A stretch of 64,000 bases of DNA from Linyphia triangularis (Eukaryota; Arthropoda; Arachnida; Araneae; Linyphiidae), in NCBI GenBank assembly GCA_963978545.1, contig OZ021730.1, forward strand, positions 1,902,201 to 1,966,200. The letters run 5' to 3'. The translations under genes were made by a program, and so were the position numbers. Each line of letters begins with the position of its first letter. The stretch's first letter is position 1. Below the pieces are notes generated by a model, which was given only the letters and a program-made list of their open reading frames with translations, was not told the DNA's origin and searched no databases. Shown here piece after piece: positions 54,357 to 64,000 of this stretch.

Positions 54357-56630
54357 TTAAATTAAATTAATTTGATTCATACTTGAAAACAATCTCTCAC
54401 AAGTTAAGGCCTTAGTCAAAAAATCAGCCATCATTTCATTACTTGATACATGAATCAATTTAATAAGCTTAGATTTAATTAAATCTTTAACAAAATGAAA
54501 TTTTAAATTAATATGTCTAGTCTTAGTTGAAGATCTAGATCCATTTATCCAATCAATTGCGGATTTACAATCAGAATAGATATTTACAGGCGCTTGTACA
54601 AAAACATCACATTCAATTTCCCTCAAAAAGTTTAAAGTCCAAGTTACATGTTTGGAAACATCACAAATTGCATACAATTCAACTTCACATGTTGACATTC
54701 CAACACATTTTTGTTTATTGCTCTTCCAATTTACTAAAGAGTTACCAATCATAATAACTCCTCCTGAAAAAGATTTCCCTTCATTGGCGTTACCCCAGCT
54801 CGCATCTAAGCTTGCATTTATAGTACCAATACAATTATCATAAAACAATATTTTATCTTTTGTACCCTTAAGATAACGTAAAACCTTTTTCAACAGTTCA
54901 TAATGACGCTTTTCTGGTCTGTTATTAAATTGTGATAAATAACACATAACAAATGCTAAATCGGGTCTAGACTGATTTGATAAATAAAGCAATTCACCGT
55001 ACAAATAAGCTGTTTTAACATCAAAAAACTTATTGTCTAAGTTTAATTTAGCCGATATAGCCATCAACATTCGCCACGAATCAATATTTACAACAGGCGA
55101 GTATGTCTCGGTGAATTCTAAATTTTTAATTTGATTAAATGCAGCCGCCACTAATCTAGCTTTAAAACGATTAGGATTACCTTCATCTTTTAATGTGAAA
55201 ACCCATTTAGTTTTAATAACTTTTACACCCTTTGGTTTCTCTACGATCTCAAAAACATCATGCCCTTCTAAAGATTTTAACTCATCCTTAATTGCAGTCT
55301 CCCAATCAGACCAATTTTCACTTATCCTTGCTTCTTGAAAGTTTGCGGGAACCTGATTAAAAGCTAAACTCGTGTTTTCTTTTTCTTTTAATCTATCAGA
55401 TCTTCGAAGGTCAAGGTCAATAGCTCGTTGTTCCGCATCTAATTTGCGCTGTTCAGTAAGTTCTTGACTTTTTGCTTTAGTCATTCCTAAAGGTCTACCC
55501 AACTTTCTCGATTGCTTAGGATTCGAATCCTGAGATTCTAAGTTCAAGTCCAGATTGATTCTAGCCGGTTCCGAATTTGGATTCGAACTCGTATCTAGCC
55601 TTTTAGAATTAAACAAATTTTCAATGATTGATAAGTCATTCGTGTCGTCTTTTTCTAAAAATACACAACCCTTTATCTGTTCATTAAATTTTACTGATCT
55701 CTCTTCAATTACTTTTTGACCTTCTATATCAAATATTCGGTATCCACGCCGTTGTGTTGAATATCCTAACATAATACCACGTTTACCGGGAGGTTCAAAT
55801 TTCCTGCGCAAAACTTTAGGAACATGAAAATATACAAAAGAACCAAACACTCTTAAATAGTTAATACTTGGTTTTTCCCCCGTAAATAGTTCAAAAGGGG
55901 TCACGCTTTTACCCTTTCTATAAATTAAGTTCGTTACATGTGTACTACATGCTACTGCTTCCACCCAAAATTCCAATGGAAGTCCACTGTCATAAAGTAA
56001 GGTTTTAGCACGACTAACAATTACTCCTATAGCTCTCTCACTTTTCCCGTTACTTGGCGCATTATAGGGAACGGTTAATTCTCGCACAATGCCCGATTGT
56101 TCTAAGAAAGCGTTAAATTCATTATTAACAAATTCTTTCCCATTATCAGTCCTGAACCGTTTGATTCGAACATTGCAAAGATTTTCATATCTTTCCTTAA
56201 ATTCTTTAAATTTACAAAATACTTCACTCTTACTCTTTAGGAAATAAGTAAAGTACATTCCAGAAAAATCATCTACTAGAACAAGAAAAAACCTTGATTG
56301 TCCTAATGATGGTTCATTTACAGGACCACACAAGTCACCATGGATAAGTTCCAAAATAGAACTACTTTGGTCAACATCTATAATCTTATGAGGTCTATGT
56401 TTAATTTTACACATATTACAGCTATCACACTCTAAATTAATATTCACAGTTAAATCATTACTTTTAGTCATATTCTCATTAATCATTTTAGAAACATGTT
56501 TATTATTAACATGACATAACCTTTTGTGCCATAAGGTACTGGAATCGAACCTTTCAGATTGTAATTGATTAGCTGCCTCCAAGTTATTTATATCTGGAAT
56601 CATATACACTTCTAAGCATTTATCTCTCAT
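54357..56630 (-). CDS. Copia Pol fragment: integrase, truncated RT, RNase H
   Basis: The 757-codon open frame has a GAG-pre-integrase zinc motif (LWHKRLCHVNN, CDSCNMCKIKH), then an integrase core with HGDLCGPV, LVDDFSG, RTDNGKEFVN and PSNGKSERA (D, D, E pattern). A Copia-specific C-terminal extension and a charged linker follow. The RT begins normally (WVFTLKDEGNPNRFKARLVA, ETYSPVV, FFDVKTAYLYGE) but jumps directly to LLYLSNQSRPDLAF near 54,990. About 200 residues, including the catalytic YVDD, are missing without loss of frame. RNase H is retained (LDASWGNA, CEVELYAICD, YSDCKSAIDW). Integrase could still be made but not a working RT. It overlaps nothing; the upstream frame ends at 56,646. 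Confidence 0.9.
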   Translation of the reverse strand: MRDKCLEVYMIPDINNLEAANQLQSERFDSSTLWHKRLCHVNNKHVSKMINENMTKSNDLTVNINLECDSCNMCKIKHRPHKIIDVDQSSSILELIHGDLCGPVNEPSLGQSRFFLVLVDDFSGMYFTYFLKSKSEVFCKFKEFKERYENLCNVRIKRFRTDNGKEFVNNEFNAFLEQSGIVRELTVPYNAPSNGKSERAIGVIVSRAKTLLYDSGLPLEFWVEAVACSTHVTNLIYRKGKSVTPFELFTGEKPSINYLRVFGSFVYFHVPKVLRRKFEPPGKRGIMLGYSTQRRGYRIFDIEGQKVIEERSVKFNEQIKGCVFLEKDDTNDLSIIENLFNSKRLDTSSNPNSEPARINLDLNLESQDSNPKQSRKLGRPLGMTKAKSQELTEQRKLDAEQRAIDLDLRRSDRLKEKENTSLAFNQVPANFQEARISENWSDWETAIKDELKSLEGHDVFEIVEKPKGVKVIKTKWVFTLKDEGNPNRFKARLVAAAFNQIKNLEFTETYSPVVNIDSWRMLMAISAKLNLDNKFFDVKTAYLYGELLYLSNQSRPDLAFVMCYLSQFNNRPEKRHYELLKKVLRYLKGTKDKILFYDNCIGTINASLDASWGNANEGKSFSGGVIMIGNSLVNWKSNKQKCVGMSTCEVELYAICDVSKHVTWTLNFLREIECDVFVQAPVNIYSDCKSAIDWINGSRSSTKTRHINLKFHFVKDLIKSKLIKLIHVSSNEMMADFLTKALTCERLFSSMNQINLI

Positions 56631-56645
56631 TAAACCTGTTAATAT

Positions 56646-57296
56646 TTAATAAATATGGAGAATTAATGTTAACATTTTATCATATTCAGACACTATTTTA
56701 TAACCTTTTAACATTAAAGTGGTCAATGAAAGCAAATTATGTCTTAATTTAGGCACATATAATACATTATCCATTGTCACTGATATTTCTTTACACTGAC
56801 TCTTAATCTTAGCTTTAGCAAAACCTATACCTTCAGAATATAATTCACCATCAGTACCAGCTTGAAATATTTTACTAGAATTATAATTAAATTCACTAAA
56901 CCATTTTAAGTCATTAGTCATGTGCGAAGTCGCCCCACTGTCAATTAGCCATACATCAGAAATATTACCTTTCAGTTCTTCGGAACATGCATTCAAGGCA
57001 CAGTTGTCAGCTCTCTTGGATGCACTCGTGGATTGAAAGTTCTTTTTCACATTAGGATTCGAGTCCGTGACCTTGTTTCTTCCACTCTGTACTTTCATTT
57101 TAGTCCTTAAATTACAGTTCTTGTACAAATGTCCCTTTTTGTGGCATGTGTAGCAAGTCTTCTCGAATCTCCGTCGAGGATCCCCCGTGAAGTAGGCTCC
57201 GTCCGCTTGCTTGCAATTACGTTGAAATTCGCGTTCTTCCTCGCGCCAAATTTCCAGCACTTCTTCGATCGATTTTTCTCGTTGAGTTTTCAACAT
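56646..57296 (-). CDS. Copia Gag C-terminus (zinc knuckle) and aspartic protease
   Basis: The 216-residue open frame has a charged N-terminal part, then the nucleocapsid knuckle CYTCHKKGHLYKNC (CCHC), a polar linker and the protease active site WLIDSGATSHM (catalytic Asp in DSG). KIFQAGTDGELYSEGIG and VLYVPKLRHNLLSL follow, as usual for Copia proteases. It stops a few codons before the integrase frame at 56,630, so a small frameshift separates them. Upstream it is separated from the gag N-terminus by a deletion and frameshift (57,297-57,430). Confidence 0.85.
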   Translation of the reverse strand: MLKTQREKSIEEVLEIWREEEREFQRNCKQADGAYFTGDPRRRFEKTCYTCHKKGHLYKNCNLRTKMKVQSGRNKVTDSNPNVKKNFQSTSASKRADNCALNACSEELKGNISDVWLIDSGATSHMTNDLKWFSEFNYNSSKIFQAGTDGELYSEGIGFAKAKIKSQCKEISVTMDNVLYVPKLRHNLLSLTTLMLKGYKIVSEYDKMLTLILHIY

Positions 57297-57429
57297 TTCA
57301 CCTACCTTCTAAATCGACCTCTTAATCCTCGAACTGTGTAGAATACAAGTTCTCTTGGTGAGATAACAACTCCAAGAGATGCACACTTCGTCCTGAGACC
57401 TTTAGCTCTGGCCACATAGTCTCTACCAG

Positions 57430-57771
57430 TTATTTCTCCTGAATCTCCAAGCACTTTAATTCTTGACCGGCATCAATTTTGCGATCTTCTAAAGTACCAG
57501 TAAAACTATCTTTGATACGCAGTAACAGTTTCTTCGCATTAGTTTCACTTGCGTACTGCAAAGCTTGCTCGTCACTCAGGGAAAGTTTAATGCAGGCGAC
57601 AGCTTCGTCGTTTTCTTTCTGCCAGGTAGGAAGTTTCGTTCCTTCTGTTGGAGGGTCTTGAGTAATAACTTCAGAAAGTCCTCGAAGGCATAAAGCTGCT
57701 TCAAGTTTCATTGCCCACACGAGATAGTTCGTGCCAGTCAGGGAAGGTATCGAAATAGGATATCTATCCAT
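57430..57771 (-). CDS. Copia Gag N-terminus (truncated by frameshift)
   Basis: The likely start is MDRYPISIPSLTGTNYLVWA (ATG at 57,769-57,771), the conserved Copia Gag N-terminus (GTNY...W). The frame runs 113 codons through a UBN2-like region (LSDEQALQYASETNAKKLLL, SFTGTLEDRKIDAGQELKCL) to a stop at 57,430. In the next frame gag continues (RDYVARAKGLRTKCASLG, then LVFYTVRGLRGRF) to another stop near 57,310. The full frame could extend upstream into the primer-binding site, but no ATG is there. Gag is therefore split and probably non-functional. Confidence 0.8.
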   Translation of the reverse strand: MDRYPISIPSLTGTNYLVWAMKLEAALCLRGLSEVITQDPPTEGTKLPTWQKENDEAVACIKLSLSDEQALQYASETNAKKLLLRIKDSFTGTLEDRKIDAGQELKCLEIQEK

Positions 57772-57840
57772 CTCACTCCAATCCTGTTTGTTCCAAATCA
57801 CGACAAGAAAACCGACGTCGTATTTTAACTCGTAACCACG

Positions 57841-57851
57841 CTCTGCTACCA
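57841..57851 (-). promoter_or_regulatory. Primer-binding site (initiator tRNA-Met)
   Basis: On the minus strand TGGTAGCAGAG lies two bases after the 5' LTR and is complementary to the 3' end (CTCTGCTACCA) of animal initiator tRNA-Met, the usual primer for Copia-type elements. Confidence 0.88.
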
Positions 57852-57853
57852 AT

Positions 57854-58018
57854 TGTTATTAACAGGTGGGAGTGAAACCAACATCAGGTTAAAACGAAAA
57901 ACATCCTCTTTATTAAAAACACACCAACAATTTATATATACAATTTCCACTACCGGTGGAAAGAAGAACTAAAAAAGAATTTGCATATAGCCGCTAATTC
58001 ATACTTAAATTACCAACA
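57854..58018 (-). repeat. 5' LTR of the Copia element
   Basis: 165 bp, ~98% identical to the 54,161 LTR. The TSD AGAAG follows at 58,019-58,023. The short LTR has a TATATATA near 57,935 and few other signals. Confidence 0.92.
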
Positions 58019-58023
58019 AGAAG

Positions 58024-59340
58024 GATAACATTTTTAAAGAACTGCAAAATAAATATAAGCAGTACTGTTACGAAGAAAGAGTTCTTTGAAGCTTAGAGCA
58101 ATCAGTCTTGGGTGACTTCCTCTGTTTAAACATGAAAAAAAGAAGTTGGCGTGATTGCAACGAATTATTGCAAAGGACACATTTTTAACATATTTCTAGA
58201 AATTTGCGAATACAGCGTCATCTGCCGATAACAATTGTTACTAATTTTAAAACATCTTTTATTACCCAAGCATCGAATACAGAAATTGTCAAATATTTCT
58301 GGCAAAAAAAGCCAGTCACTAGATGATGTATATCGCCATCTGTTGGACGGACAATAAATGAATTGCTGAAGAAAAAAAATCTAGTTAGCAAAAATTTTTG
58401 GATTAATATTTTTAACACTTATTGAAACATCCTTATTGATGACGGCAATCGGAGGTGAATTTTTCTTTTTTTACCGCTTTAATTTGTTTAAATAATAAAA
58501 AACCCCGAAAATTTAAACATTCTCTCTTGTCACTAGATGGCAATCTGATAAAAAGGAAATTAAGTTACAAGCAAACGATTTCGGAAGAAAATATAATTTT
58601 GGAAGCTTTAGGAATGAAATAGCTTCACTTGAGATGAATCTTTTTTTGGTTCTATAAAATTTTATCAATAATCAAGCTTCTTTTAATGAAACTTTTGCTT
58701 AACCCAGGATATGTGGAAGTCCTAACTTTAACGACATAATACAAACATTGATTTGGTTAAAACTAAGATACTAATAACTGGTTAGTATTTTCTCATATTA
58801 GAAACAAATGCTCTTGAAATTACGAAGGATATGAACCATACCAGAAAATTCAATTTTTTTTATTATATCGCAATGTACGAGAATGAACAGAAGTTATGAG
58901 GAGAAATACCATTGCAATGTGAAAATAACATGCATTAAAATCAGGAGAGTTTCCGAAAAATTAAAGCTACTGCTATGTCAAACGTTTATTCTGTCATTAG
59001 GTTCTCTCAAAATATTTTCAACGTCAAGCAGCTACTAGCTGAGATAGTTTTTAGGATTCAAATGAAAGGTCTTTGCCAAAAAAAATGTGTCTTAAAATTA
59101 CTTTTATAGGTAACTAGAAGAAAAGCACCAGTTCTTTTATTTATTTATATTTATATATATATATAGAATACTATTGCTACGAATCCTTTTAAAATCCTTG
59201 TTTAGACAAGTGCTCATTTTTCGCAAGGGAAATAGCATGGGATGTATTAAAGACTAGTAATTGCGCTTCTACAGCTTACCTAGATATCAGAATTGTGATA
59301 GAAAATAATGTCTCTGTCCAATATATATGATGACTAGAAG
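58024..59340. repeat. Locus B continued: end of M3, M4, start of M5
   Basis: It resumes exactly where 54,155 was broken by Copia. It matches 12,186-12,420, then without the P-like nest 21,359-22,260 (M4), then ~150 bp of M5 (CGCAAGG(G)AAATAGCATGGGATG at 59,221). The junction near 58,250 (TTACCCAAGCATCGAA) is the empty site of the 12,427-21,358 nest. Confidence 0.72.
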
Positions 59341-60089
59341 GGCAGTGTCAGGACCTTCTCAATAAACGCTGCGTGCACAGGTCGTTCTACTACGTATCCG
59401 GGCCTGCTCCTGTATTCCGTGACGTCACAGAGTTGATCCAATGCTTAACGTGTTTTCCCCATTCTATAGTGTATTTTTAAGGCCATCTCCGTCAGAAAAT
59501 TAATGAATTCAAGAGTTAGATATAGGAACCCACTTTTTTTTTCTTTTCAGAATGATAAAAAAGTTTACACTTCATTTTTTTGTAAAAGAAATACCTACTG
59601 ATTATGTAGATTTTGGTTCTTAATAAATGGCTATAAAACATGTCACAGAAATTAAACATACCCAAAGTATTCAAAACAAAAAATTTCAGTTGCTTGAGAA
59701 CAATTGGAAGACAGTTTGCTGTTTTATTCGTCGTTAGTAAATTTACTAAGACTATGATTTTACTGTGATTGTATAAGTGTTCTTATATATATATGTGTGT
59801 GTGTGTCCTAATTTTTAATGATTATAATTAGATTTCATAAACAAGAGATATTGCAGATATTTAAAAATACATTTAAAAGTAATAATAAATACACTTTTTT
59901 ATACATTACTAATACCAACTTTAGAATAAATGTAATGTTAAAATGAATAATAATTTATTATCCTACACTACATTTGAAATCTTTTTGGTCTATTTATTCG
60001 CGTCCAGCAAAATAGAATAGTTTAAAAAATTTCGAACAAAAACCTTTTTTAGAAAGAAGGTATTAATGTTGTTAATATTAATCAGCTAT
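59341..60089. other. Interval between repeat modules; contains a CRE palindrome
   Basis: A GC-richer stretch (59,340-59,460) has the palindrome TGACGTCA at 59,420-59,427 and CCAAT at 59,437. The rest is AT-rich with (TA)n/(TG)n near 59,785-59,805. No ORF or known element. Confidence 0.35.
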
Positions 60090-63000
60090 GACCACGAACC
60101 GCCACTATTGTCTATTAGCTGGAATGAAAACCTCGAAAACCGATCTTCTCTGAGAATGGGATTTTGTGTCTTTCTTGTCTTGCCAATCTATTTGAATTCA
60201 AAATTTTAGCAGACATTTAAAGAATAAGAAAATTACAAAAGAGTCTCAAATTATAATTGCACAAAAGTGACTTGTGAGGAAATGCATTCATTTTTGGCCA
60301 TTACAGGGGAGCAACCAGAAAATTTCTGTGGGAGGAGTTTTCAATCAAACCTTAAGTTTTCCCGTTTATAAAAAAGCATAACTTCCACGCGCAACTTTCC
60401 CATTTCATATTTGTCAAAAGTCATCAATATTTTTGCAGTTTTTTAATCTGTTACTTTTACAAATGCCAATATATTAAAATGGTATTTGTCCAGTTTTTGA
60501 TTTGTACAAAACAACCCAACATTGGATTACATTTTAGCTGGATCAAGTATTATCCATACAATGATGATTATAAATTAATATAAAAAAGTTCTCATTTGTG
60601 TAAATTTGATTAAAGAAGGGATAATATTTTAGATAAACTGACAAACCCCATTATCAGGGTTACTTTATAATATTATCTGGCAATTTAAACATAAGGGCAA
60701 ACACTACAACGGTATTTGTAAAACGGGAACATCCATATTTTAACAATTCTTTTCAACAACACTTTATATTGGACCTTAGTAGAATAGTAATATAACCAAT
60801 GAAAGCAGATTATTTAAAGAATTCTTTCTCTGCATTTATCTCACTTTTTATATTCATTACACAGCGCCGTTATCAAAAACATATCTATCAGAAAAATGTA
60901 CGCCAAACAACGTTTCCCAAATTTCTTTATTAAGAATAAACGTGAATTTTTGCTCTCATATCCAAATATCATTGAATTATTCAGATCCTTAAAAAACTAG
61001 GACAGTTTCCCGTAAAAGTGCGCCCGGAAAGCAACATCATCACGTGGATATCGATTTAACGATATTCCTTAGCAGTATTGCATCTGTATAGCTATTACGT
61101 CATAAAATCTCTGGCCTATGCTAAGATAAGATAATGGCTACACTTCATTCAGACAATTTAACAGTTGGACAACTCAGAAATATCATATTTAAATAAGAAA
61201 CGCCTTCCAAGAGTTGACACAACTGGAACACATTTTGATCTGGAATAGAAGGAATTATAGAAAACTCTCATCAAGTAGCACATTAAATTGAACTAGATCG
61301 TAATAAAATTCAGATTATCATCTAATGAACCAATACGTTCAATATGGGTTCTGTTATGGGTAGCTTTGCCGCTTTGAATAAGTATTAAACTTGATTGGTT
61401 TTATTTGATGGCTTAGCAACAACTGCAAGACCACCAGACTATAATGAAAGGAAACATCGTAAAACAAGAATCAAGGCTACACTGGTTTGAAACGAACGCT
61501 AAGGTACTCTACAGGGTCGATATTTTTTTTAAAAAAGTCTCCGGGTGCGAGGGAAACTGCTTGTTAGTTCCGCTTTCTCTCACTAAACAAAGGTGACGCT
61601 GCAATCCAACAAGATTTGTACCTGCTATATAGTGATATTAACATTCTTGCCGTAATACAATCCGGCTGAAAATTGGCAGATAAATTCGTTGTCAAGGAAA
61701 TGCCTTCTATCAAATTTTGAAAGCCTTCTATAAATTCCACTGTCACTAAAAGGTTGCTTTAACACTCTCATGTATCCTTAGATACTAAAAAATTAACAAC
61801 CTGCTGTTATCCAGGCACTCTGAAATTTAACAGGTGGATTCGTTGTCGACAAGGTTGCATTATATAATATTTATAGAAAGGGGTGTCACTATTAATAAAA
61901 GGTCGCTTTTACACACGCTTCTATCTTCAGAAAACCAAAAAAATAACATGTCATAATCCAATCTGGCTGAAATTTAACAGATTTGTTGTTTTTACTTAAT
62001 TCCAAAAATAGATATCATAGTATCATATTTGATGCCTACTAATGAAGTCGATAAAAGTCGACAAAAAATCCCAAATTGCCAAATCCTCGATAATTGCCAA
62101 ATCGACTAAATATTGCCAGATCTGGCAGCCCTGACAAAGCAAAAAAATGACTGCTACTGGTTGAAATGCAGCGCCACTTGTTCACTGCGGTTGTTTCTAA
62201 CGTTTACTCATAGTGGTTACGGACTGGAGGGCGCTTTAGCTCTCATTGCTATCCAGTGCAGCCTTGCACGGGCAGCTCATTTTTGGGTTATCCATATTAT
62301 AACAAGGAATGCCTTCAGTGAAGTCTTTTAAAGAGAAAATGAAAAGTTTATTTTTTTATTTTGTGAATTTCAATTCTCTTCTGATAATTGTGTTGCCTGA
62401 CAGAAAAGCTCCCTATTATATTCCATTAAAGATGAAAATGGGTTTCAGTTTCTCCTTGAAAGGCCACCTGAAAGGTGTTCCTCATTGCAATATAGCTAAC
62501 CCAATACTGAGTTGCCCATATTTTATTACATTTCAATGCAGTATAGCTCTCTTGTAGCGGTTTCTACAAAATCAGATTCAAGTAATGAATTTTACAAAGC
62601 GACGATAGCGTCTCCTAACAATAAAACATTGAAATTAAGGATCTATTTGATTAAGTGCATTTTGTTGTAATCTCATTCTAGTTTCTGTGCTGATGGATGG
62701 AAAATTTTCATATTTCCTTCCTTAGAAGGCGAAAACGCCACTCTTTACTCCACTTTCGATACAGTGGCCGAATGGTATAAAAAATATAATTTTAGTTGGC
62801 TCAAGAATAAAATAAATTTTTAAGAAACGAAAGTGTTTAAGCTTTTTTTTATTATTATTTCTTCAGAAAATGTCTTTAGGTTTAATCCATGATTCATGCA
62901 AGCTAGGTAATTGAAAGAAATTATTTTCATTAAAAAATAAACAAACAAGAAATTTTCTTTTTCTATAATCTTTTTATATTCTTTGTATATTTCTTTTTCT

Positions 63001-64000
63001 ATATATTTTCGAAATATTAAAATTATTCATTTTATTTAGGAGAATAAGTATAGAAATTTATATACTAAAGGTTCCTTGTTATTCAAAAAACTAAATTTTG
63101 AGATGATATTTGGTACTTCTCTATTTCGTGGCCACAATCGGTAAAATTGTCAAAAATAATACAACCAAAGCCAAACAGAATATCCCGGCTGGTAACCTTT
63201 TGCCGATACATTTTCAAATTAAGTCGCATCTATTTCTAAAGAAAATTAAATGAAGAAATTTAATCTGCTTGGCGAGATTTGTTGTATTATTAGCTTTTTT
63301 TTTATGTTTATACGGAGTGTTGTCTCAAATAAAGTCTATTTGCGAGATTTGCGTCCCCGAAATGAAAAAGGGTATATATTTTTTTAATAAATAAACCTCC
63401 TTTTCTACTAGTATTATAGAGTAGTTTTCTCTACTTGTAAGGAATTAGTAGCTATATATAAATTCATGGATACGCGTGATTATGAACTTTGTTTCTTGAA
63501 TTTACAGAAAATAACGTGATACTAAAGACTAAATACCGCGCGGATAATTAGCATAACGTTAATGGTGATTCACCTCTGCACTTTCCAGCCGTTACGTGGA
63601 GAGCAATGCTCACTCTACAGGCGATTCTGTCCAGTCTGTGTTGAAAAATATTTGATTGCAGTGGTTGTGAACTTGTGAGAACGTGATCGAGTGTAGTCAT
63701 GCTTGTACAAATCAATACTGTAACAATCGACTGCCGCGTCACCTAACGCTAATAGAATAAACTAATTTTTTATTTAATTTCCTTACATTTAATTGAATGT
63801 TACATAAACAATACAAGTTGTTGGAATCCCCGTTTAGTAACAGTTTACGACATATTAATTTTAAAGAATAATTATCACCATGCAACACTATTTTATTTGA
63901 CTTTACTAGGATTGAGAAGCAATTTAGAACATTCTTAAATTGAATACAAGAGTATAAAGAAAAAGATAGAATTCTAAAAATTCTTAACATATCATTATTC
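60090..64000. repeat. Module M2, copy 2 (runs off the window)
   Basis: It is homologous to 33,230-36,300, with an extra ~930 bp (about 62,280-63,210) not present in copy 1. Identity is ~85-90% over most of it but near complete from about 63,420 to 63,950. No convincing ORF; the minus-strand frame at 63,548-63,742 is identical in both copies (35,800-35,994) but has no recognised domain. Confidence 0.75.

Larger units (their letters stand above)
54161..58018 (-). mobile_element. Copia-type LTR retrotransposon, 3.86 kb, internally deleted
   Basis: Two 165-bp LTRs are flanked by the 5-bp TSD AGAAG (54,156-54,160 and 58,019-58,023). Gene order on minus is gag, zinc knuckle/protease, integrase, RT, RNase H, the Copia order. 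The primer-binding site TGGTAGCAGAG (57,841-57,851) matches the 3' end of initiator tRNA-Met. The empty target (CAGTAATCAGAAGGACC) is seen at 12,170-12,186. Full-length Copia elements are ~5 kb; here gag is frameshifted and most of the RT is deleted, so the copy is non-autonomous though young. Confidence 0.93.

Noticed and set aside
35640..63990. The near-identical 35.7 kb and 63.4 kb segments as LTRs of one giant retroelement
   Set aside because: They sit in homologous M2 context on both sides and lack TG...CA ends and TSDs; a 28-kb element with unrelated mosaic content between is implausible.
1..64000. CRISPR arrays, prokaryotic operons or phage-like defence systems
   Set aside because: Repeats here are dispersed eukaryotic transposons and short tandem repeats without spacer structure; gene content and TSDs are eukaryotic.

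Overview
This is an AT-rich animal genomic window that consists almost entirely of transposable elements and their remains. The mix suggests an arthropod, most plausibly an arachnid such as an orb-weaving spider: an intact Jockey-type LINE, THAP/P-like transposase fragments of a kind I know from ticks and spiders, tRNA-derived SINEs, and hAT, Mutator-like and Copia elements. The species call is inference. There are no operons, CRISPR arrays, rRNA genes or convincing functional tRNA genes.

Most of the window is a scaffold of old repeat modules (called M1 to M5 here) that recur in the same order. Locus A (about 7.3-24.1 kb) reads M1-M3-M4-M5. It is followed by M4-M5-M1-M2 (24.1-36.3 kb), then locus B (52.4-59.3 kb, M1-M2-M3-M4-M5) and a second long M2 copy (60.1-64.0 kb). 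Because locus A and locus B are colinear, younger insertions in one have an empty site in the other. This exposes exact boundaries and target-site duplications (TSDs) for SINEs, solo LTRs, an ATCGAT-rich hAT-type MITE, a P-like element and a Copia element.

Region by region: 0-7.3 kb holds foldbacks, a THAP-bearing M5 copy with a nested MITE, and a truncated LINE split by a solo LTR. 7.3-12.4 kb is locus A with five nested insertions. 12.4-21.4 kb is a P-like nest bounded by inverted repeats, containing two decayed THAP/transposase copies, a Mutator-like element and a satellite. 25.15-30.8 kb is a full-length, apparently intact Jockey-type LINE with two ORFs and a 19-bp TSD. 31-36 kb is M1-M2. 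36-43 kb is largely non-coding, with G-tracts, a GC-rich element head and degenerate tandem repeats. 43-49 kb is the least repetitive part and holds a candidate spliced host gene on the minus strand (six exons with compatible phases, C-terminal membrane segment). 49-51.4 kb is a decayed minus-strand LINE. 54.2-58.0 kb is a young Copia element whose reverse-transcriptase core has been deleted in frame.

The only clearly complete genes are the two ORFs of the LINE at 25-30 kb. ORF1 supplies an RNA-binding protein and ORF2 the endonuclease and reverse transcriptase. I found no convincing new multi-gene system. The most notable observations are the self-documenting nested-insertion record, the intact LINE, the candidate spliced gene, and a segment of about 530 bp that is essentially identical between two otherwise diverged repeat copies.
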